DNA of 64,000 bases from Phallusia mammillata (lineage: Eukaryota > Chordata > Ascidiacea > Phlebobranchia > Ascidiidae): NCBI GenBank assembly GCA_003260075.1, contig QLIY01000158.1, positions 3,792 to 67,791 of the forward strand. The letters run 5' to 3'. Positions 58,101 through 64,000 of this stretch are shown here, in pieces; within the stretch, counting starts at the first letter, position 1; the number at the start of each line of letters is the position of its first letter. A program made the position numbers and the translations under genes. The notes under the pieces were generated by a model. The model was not told the origin of the DNA. It saw only the letters and a program-made list of their open reading frames with translations, and ran no database searches.

Positions 58101-61100
58101 GGGCTCCCTCGATTCCTCAGAGAAAAGTAGTAAAGTTTAACAACACAAGACCACGCGAACAAACACGAAAGGAATTTGCCTATTGTTGTTTTTGTGGCTA
58201 GTGTGACTGTCGAAAACAAGAGCTAAAACCGTTGTAATGGCTGATTGGCCAGGTATTGATTCAAACATGAAAGTTTAAAAACAGAACGGTGATTTACTGT
58301 AAAAGGGCCAATTGTGTTTTTCTATAAGCAAAACTGCCATACCTTAAATTGTGTCAGTGTTAAAAAATAAAAATAACATACGAAATGTTGTTTAGGTAAA
58401 ATCCTTGTCATGACCGGCGATTTGAAAGCCATCAACCTTTCCTCAAAAGACGATGAAGCCAAAGAACGGAATATAATGCAACTCTTCGATTCGCAAAGTA
58501 TGTGGGTTTGTCATTCACTGCAACATGTTATTAGCAAACATTCGCCACGCAGGAATGTTGTTGTCTAGTAGTCGATATCGGTCGAAATTGGATAACAAAA
58601 ACCAACGCTGTCAAAATACGAAAATTCTCGTGGAATTTTAATTGCACCTTGCAAGACAATTTAAGGCGTTTCAACAATCGGCGTGAGTCGTGTTCATCGA
58701 TCGAACAATCTGTCCAGTGGCGCAAAAAATTAAAAACAGGCACCTGCGTTGTATTACAAGTGAGACGAAGTATAATTATAAGCCCAAGCCACCAATATAA
58801 CCTGTACGGATTCGAATTGGGATATGTATGCTGGACAGTATGTGTGTCATTAAAACGTGTTTGCCCGTCTCTTGCCCAAGTACCACCTCAATTTTGTCTT
58901 CCTGTTCTGCTTTGCTTCAGTCGTAATGAAGGGCATGAGAGCGGCAGCATCCGTAGTTGATAAAGAAGTCATTGCCACAACATGGTTAACTCACAAACTT
59001 ACTCTAAACTGTGTTCCCATCCAACGCTATTTTGAGGTCCAAGTTTTTTTTCGTTTTTTACCTAGGTGATTGTACCGCACGAAACTCCGATGTTTGTTTC
59101 TCCTTAATTTTCGTGCGATGATGTGGCGACTAGCTTTGGCGTTTTTGAAATTCTTTCACGATTTCAGGCCATTTTCTTTTTCTGTGTATGAGGGATTAGC
59201 CGCACTACACAATGTGTGTAGTGCACATTAAGCGCTACTTCGCCACTTCAGTATGTTTACATTTCAATGAAAATATTATTGGTCGCCTTGTTTTAAAAAT
59301 CACTCCTCGTCCCGTTTTTTTAGTGTGGGGATGCGTCACAGCAACACGTCATTCGTAAATAGTTCACGGTCAAGAGAGAATTTCCAGTCGGAAAAATTTT
59401 GCGTTGTCGCAGCCACAGCTAAGCGCGTTGTCATTCAATTCCCCATGGGTATATGTTGTTCGACGAAACGCGACGTCTAGACACAAGAGAGAAATCATAG
59501 GCAGGTGAAAATTTGGACGGAATTTCCCCAACAGCGTATAGCCAATAAAAGGTGTTACGTCAAATAATATGATACCCCGCTTTTTATTTCTTGTACATTA
59601 TAAAGGCAGTAAATTCACTCACCTATTCTGTGCTAAAAGACGTGACGTGTGTGTTTGTGCGTTTCCATGAGAAAAAAAACGTTTTGTTTTTCGACGCAGA
59701 TCGAAAGTTTGCGGAAAAGGAGCGGCAGCTTCAAGAGGAATTGGAGGAATGCAGGGAACGGCTTTCTGAACAGAACGGTGAAATTGACCTCTTATCGTCG
59801 TCCCTGTCAAAAGCAGAAGCTACCATTACCTGTTTCAAGGTGTGTGTTTTCATTTAAATAATAAAACTCTTATATCAAGAACTGGTGAATATGTCTTCGA
59901 ACAATTCGCCCCGATATACTCGTACGATTCAAACATTATACTATATACACTTAACTTGATTGTTGCTCCAAATATGGAGATGTAGCGATTGTGTTTTGTA
60001 CAAAACAAAAGTACGTACTCCATTTAAATTCTATCAATTGAAATCATCAAATTGTCGATCATAGCTTGAGGTGAATCATTCATCAGGAATTTACAACTAA
60101 TTGAACATAATGCATTTTTGCTCATAGGAGAAGTTCCTACAGTCGACCGAAGTGGATACTCACACCGAGCAGCTTTCCGAGCGGCTAACCACCCTGCAAA
60201 AGATCGTGGAAGAAAGACAGGACGTTGAGAGCGAATTACGAGATCGACTAAAACGACAGTTGCTTCAGGTAAAAATTGCGGGAATGTTTACGGATCAATG
60301 CCGGTGAATTAATGGTGTTTAACAAGCTGTTCAAAATAATCCAAATAGTGCTGATTCAAATCATTACCTTTCAATTCCAACAATTTAGAACCCTAAAAGA
60401 AATTCTTAACACAAAAATATTATTAGCGTATTTTTATGAAACGTGTTTTCTGTTGATTCACTTATAGCATGTGAGTAACATTGCTCCAAGAATTACTGTA
60501 AAATAATACACGCGACGTGCAATGTGTTGTTTGTGGCTAAAAGGATATCTCCAGACATTTGGTTTTTCGAACATAATCACTTAGTTAAAAAGCAATCTGG
60601 ATTCGATTATGGGAATTCATAAGTCTAAAATTTGTTCACGCAATCATCCATACATTAACGACATTAATTGATCTGAACCGTTGCCAGCCACTTAACAGAA
60701 ACCATTTGTCTTGCAGCGACCTCTTCGATCCACATCTTCTAACGACGAGGGAATAAGCGAAATGGATGCCACCGCCGACGCACCGGGTTCCGGTTTTGTG
60801 GACTTGTTTAACAATCGGGAGAGTCAGATGTTGGGCGTCAAAGCCGAAATGCTAAAGGTACCAGTTAACTAGCAAATTGACTATGCGTCGTAAAGTTAAG
60901 TACGCATCTGGACTTACTTATTAACTTTCTCGCTGGGATATTGGAATGTAAAACTCCTGTGCTTGGAAATTTTACGTGCCCTTTTTTTCTTTTTGAAGTA
61001 TGTCCTGTCGAAAACGAGCTATTTAAGGGTGGAAAAAATATTGAAATTTTAATGTGCACCCAACTCATTAAATTTCATACATTTTGCAACAAATTCCATC

Positions 61101-61786
61101 ACGTAATAATCTAATGCAGTTCTGTAATATTTGTACAGTGGCAGCACATGTACTTGGAGCAAGGTTTGTTGCAGCACGTGCAGACCAGTGGCAATGCACA
61201 AGTGATGGGCAGTCGCACTAAGATCTACAAAGCTTTGCGCAACCATCGACACACTATCTCGGACCCGGGCTTTGACAAGATCAGCATCGTCCAGTGTTCA
61301 TTTCCGTCCACGCCTAACAGCTTGACACAACGTCAACGAAAAATTCCACAAACCGATACCAAAGCGACGCCAGTCAAAAATAACTCCGCTTCGGATTTGT
61401 CAAATGCCGCCGAAAAGGAAACGTCGTGCCACCGCGAAACTGCCAAACATTCTACTGATCGAATTGACTGCGCATGTCAAACTCCCGATGGGGATTGGGC
61501 GTTAGGAAAAGGAGCGCCAGTTGCAGGGGATGCAGGCAGTTCGCAGTGCAGTGCTGGACGATCCGGGACTGGAAGAAACAGTATGATTGAAACCGAGCCA
61601 TCGGAAGGTTACCATTCACAACAGTCATCAGGTTCGCCGACGCCCAACACTGAAAAGTCATCAGTACATTTCCCAACACCTGGCGACTACAGTGGATCAG
61701 CAAACACAACCCCTATGCGGGAAATATCCACTGGCGTCATAAGACGAAATCGCTCGGCGGATGTTCTTCAATCTTTAAACGTTTAA
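52127..61786 (+). CDS. AMOT: angiomotin (AMOT family scaffold)
   Basis: Complete nine-exon gene on the + strand, 1118 aa. Exons: 52127-53080, 55245-55618, 55684-56395, 56674-56818, 58396-58497, 59700-59839, 60128-60268, 60717-60857, 61139-61786; all GT-AG, phases agree. The order of motifs matches vertebrate p130 AMOT: GGTVLHRLLAEKF at the N-terminus; PPSY in RPPPSYAEA (101-104, cf. LPTYEEA); a LATS-type HxHxxS at 230-235; PPPY in RPPPPYPAGM (399-402, cf. PPPEYPFKGM); a coiled coil from about 660 to 905 with SANKREALENELKNKL, IMQLFDS and VDLFNNRESQMLGVKAEMLK; then KWQHMYLEQGLLQH. The Ser/Pro-rich tail ends SLNV, a class II PDZ-type end like EYLI. AMOT proteins bind YAP/Yorkie WW domains through PPxY, bind F-actin and junction proteins, and serve the Hippo pathway. 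Ser-rich low-complexity stretches lie in exon 3. Intron 1 is 2.2 kb and intron 4 1.6 kb; no nested gene seen. Confidence 0.93.
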
Positions 61787-64000
61787 AACCCCATTACAAT
61801 TGCGTAACTGTATGTTGACATTTTTTATTTTCTATTTGACACATTCACTAACGATCGCCAGCAACCACTCGTGCGCAGAAACTAGAAATTGTTGATTTTT
61901 TTTACTTTAAACGCGCACCATATCACTCGCTTCTTCGCTGATTGACCTTGAGCGAAACTAAGTCACCTTGCTTTTTGGTAACGCAACGGTCTGGCGACCA
62001 CACACACAAACACACACGAGTTCGAAAGTGTTAGCCGCAAACGTACCTCATATTCTATAGAACCGTCTTTCTTGTTTGTTGTTTACCATGGGGCTTGTTA
62101 TGTGCAATGCATTGTCGTGCGCCAAGCAACTATAACCAGTTGCCGTCAACGCGTTTGGATACCGTTTACCGTTTGCAGTTCACTCTTTGTTTTATTTTTG
62201 CTTCTTTTACCCGCTAATTTACGAAACGGCTTTCGACTTGCTTGCCACGGCTTGCGCTCCGTGATTTGCTTTGTTGTCGCGCGGTACTTTTCTTTGTTTT
62301 ATATCATTTTCGTACGCGGTTCTTGCCAACAGACTTCGCTTATAGGTCGCTGTTTTCAAGACCTCAAGATTAGCTTTTTTTGTTCAAAACGATCACAGGT
62401 GTATTACATATATAGCCGTATGTGGTGCTGTATTATGACGATATGTTAGTTGTACCACTGCATACTTTTCTTTTTATTGGTATTGCAGTCTTAAATGTTT
62501 AACAACCCAGACAAACGTCGGTGCTTCACATTGCGACAGAAATTTGGCCGGCCAAATTTTGTGTGAATGGTTTGTCCAAATGCATTTCTCTCGCATTCGC
62601 AAGGAGATTATCCGCCTTAACGTCGTCTTGCGACTTTTTAGTGCCCACGTTATCACGAAACTTTGTGACTATTGCTAGTATCATCTACACATGCCGGCGG
62701 TGTGACACAAAACTCAAGTGTTACTTTAACTCGTGACAGGTATTTCTGACTTGTCGTAATCTTCCTCCCTTGTTTGTTGTTTTCTTTGTTTTACCCGCTT
62801 AAGTTCTCGTACCAATAAACCAAGCAAAACAAATTTATGTTTACGTTGTGTGGTCAAGTAGTTAAACTGCTGACCAATTTACAATCTACACTGAATCGTA
62901 AAAAGTAGGCAGCAACAGCCCAATGTTTGTTATCACATCGCATATCAGGTGTTTGACGGAAGCACGACAGCGATAAACGCAAGAAAAAGGGCAGCTTGCG
63001 GGTGATTACGTAAAGCTTCCAAGAAAACTTTACCCGGAATGTGTTGAAATAATGCTTCACCATCTTTGGCGCGGCCTAATTAAAATTCCGACCATTTTTT
63101 TACCCTGTCACCATTTTCTCTTGCCCGAGAAAGGCTGCTAACGGAGCGATGATTATCTGGGCACGATGCAAACCGGAGCATTAAAGTTGCGGTAAGGTAA
63201 ATGGGCGGAAGCAAAACACACAACAGACAGTCGGTCTGTGATGCAAAAACCTGTTTCTATATCCTGCTCACTTGCACATGGTCTGTCATAGAATTTTCTA
63301 CTTTTAAATGTCGATGTTTGCACCTGTAAGGTTGCGATCTTTGGACAGTCTATTTTTATTCACGTTTTACCCAAAAAGATTCAAACCTTTCTCTGAGATG
63401 AGTTTTTTTTTCTCTGAGATGAGTTTTTTTTTTTGAATCGAAACCTTTTTTATTTTTAATAGATTTTGGCCCCATAACTCGTTAAAACTCAAAACGTAGG
63501 GAGTTTATCGATCCAACTACAAATTTGTTTTCAAATTGCTACATCCTTAAGCAGTCAATAAAGTTTATTGTGACGTGCATATCATTTTTTCATAAAAGGA
63601 CGTCAGCAAAAGAGCGAGTTACAAATAAAAGGGTTAAAAAGATACCCCTTCAAGTTTTTAATCGATTTGTGTCACTGCGAAATACAAAAATATCGATTTT
63701 GCAAAAAATTAAAAGTTAAACGACAAAAAAATCAAATTCGGTGTCGTTTGAATAGTCAAAGGTTATCAAGAGTACACTTTATCTGTCGCCTTATTTCAAT
63801 TTTTGTACAGTAATTTACACAAACAACATAGCTAAATACAATGCTTTTGCACCTCCTGGTGGTAAACCTTATAATATTGTACAGTTACAGAAGTTTAGTA
63901 ACCAAAACAATCAAATTTGCTGTACAACGCAAACTTAACCTAATAAGGTGGATCAAAACATATTACTTAACCAGCCTACAATATTCTGTCATTTTTGTTG
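61787..64000. other. 3' flank of angiomotin, no gene seen
   Basis: An open frame at 62072-62449 is hydrophobic and codon-poor and lies where the 3' UTR is expected. CCAATAAACC near 62813 is a possible poly(A) signal. At 63391-63434 a roughly 23-bp unit (TCTCTGAGATGAG plus a T run) is repeated twice in tandem. Nothing else was recognised up to the window end. Confidence 0.4.

Noticed and set aside
62072-62449. 125-codon hydrophobic open frame after angiomotin
   Set aside because: It lies in the expected 3' UTR, has an unusual composition (many C, F, R) and no family match.

Overview
The window is nuclear DNA of a metazoan. It is AT-rich, the genes have many small GT-AG introns, and DNA transposon fragments are frequent. 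Gene content (angiomotin, glypican, tropomyosin, GT10 fucosyltransferase, 3-beta-HSD, MCM7, ECHDC1) points to a chordate-type animal. The short introns and the start of the tropomyosin ([18 protein letters not shown]) make an ascidian tunicate the best guess; this is inference. Gene models were built by hand: exons were joined only where splice sites, phase and family similarity all agreed.

Layout. 1-2.0 kb: a broken hAT transposase with other hAT elements inserted in it. 2.0-6.4 kb (-): a complete six-exon 3-beta-HSD family gene with a truncated Penelope-like element in its last intron. 8.5-11.8 kb (-): a six-exon alpha-1,3-fucosyltransferase. 12.6-14.6 kb: repeats (GGTACG-rich arms, hAT MITEs). 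14.8-16.3 kb (+): ECHDC1. 17.4-18.3 kb (-): a tropomyosin in one uninterrupted exon, with an inverted-repeat element beside it. 21.7-32.4 kb (-): a twelve-exon glypican with 14 core cysteines, an acidic Ser-Gly cluster and a short GPI signal. 34.3-44.2 kb (-): a complete sixteen-exon MCM7, whose first coding exon is only 34 bases long. A 192-bp exact duplication beside a single N (41274) in its introns looks like an assembly error. 44.7-47 kb: nested hAT elements and a TA-flanked inverted-repeat element. 52.1-61.8 kb (+): a nine-exon angiomotin with the Hippo-pathway motifs kept. 61.8-64 kb: no gene seen.

The genes do not form a pathway. They are independent animal genes: steroid metabolism, glycan synthesis, acyl-CoA repair, muscle, heparan sulfate proteoglycan, replication licensing and Hippo signalling. 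I found no novel multi-gene system. The points most worth following up are the probable misassembly inside MCM7, the intronless tropomyosin among repeats, the hammerhead-like cores tied to the Penelope-like element, and the angiomotin with two PPxY motifs, a LATS-type site and a C-terminal PDZ-type motif.
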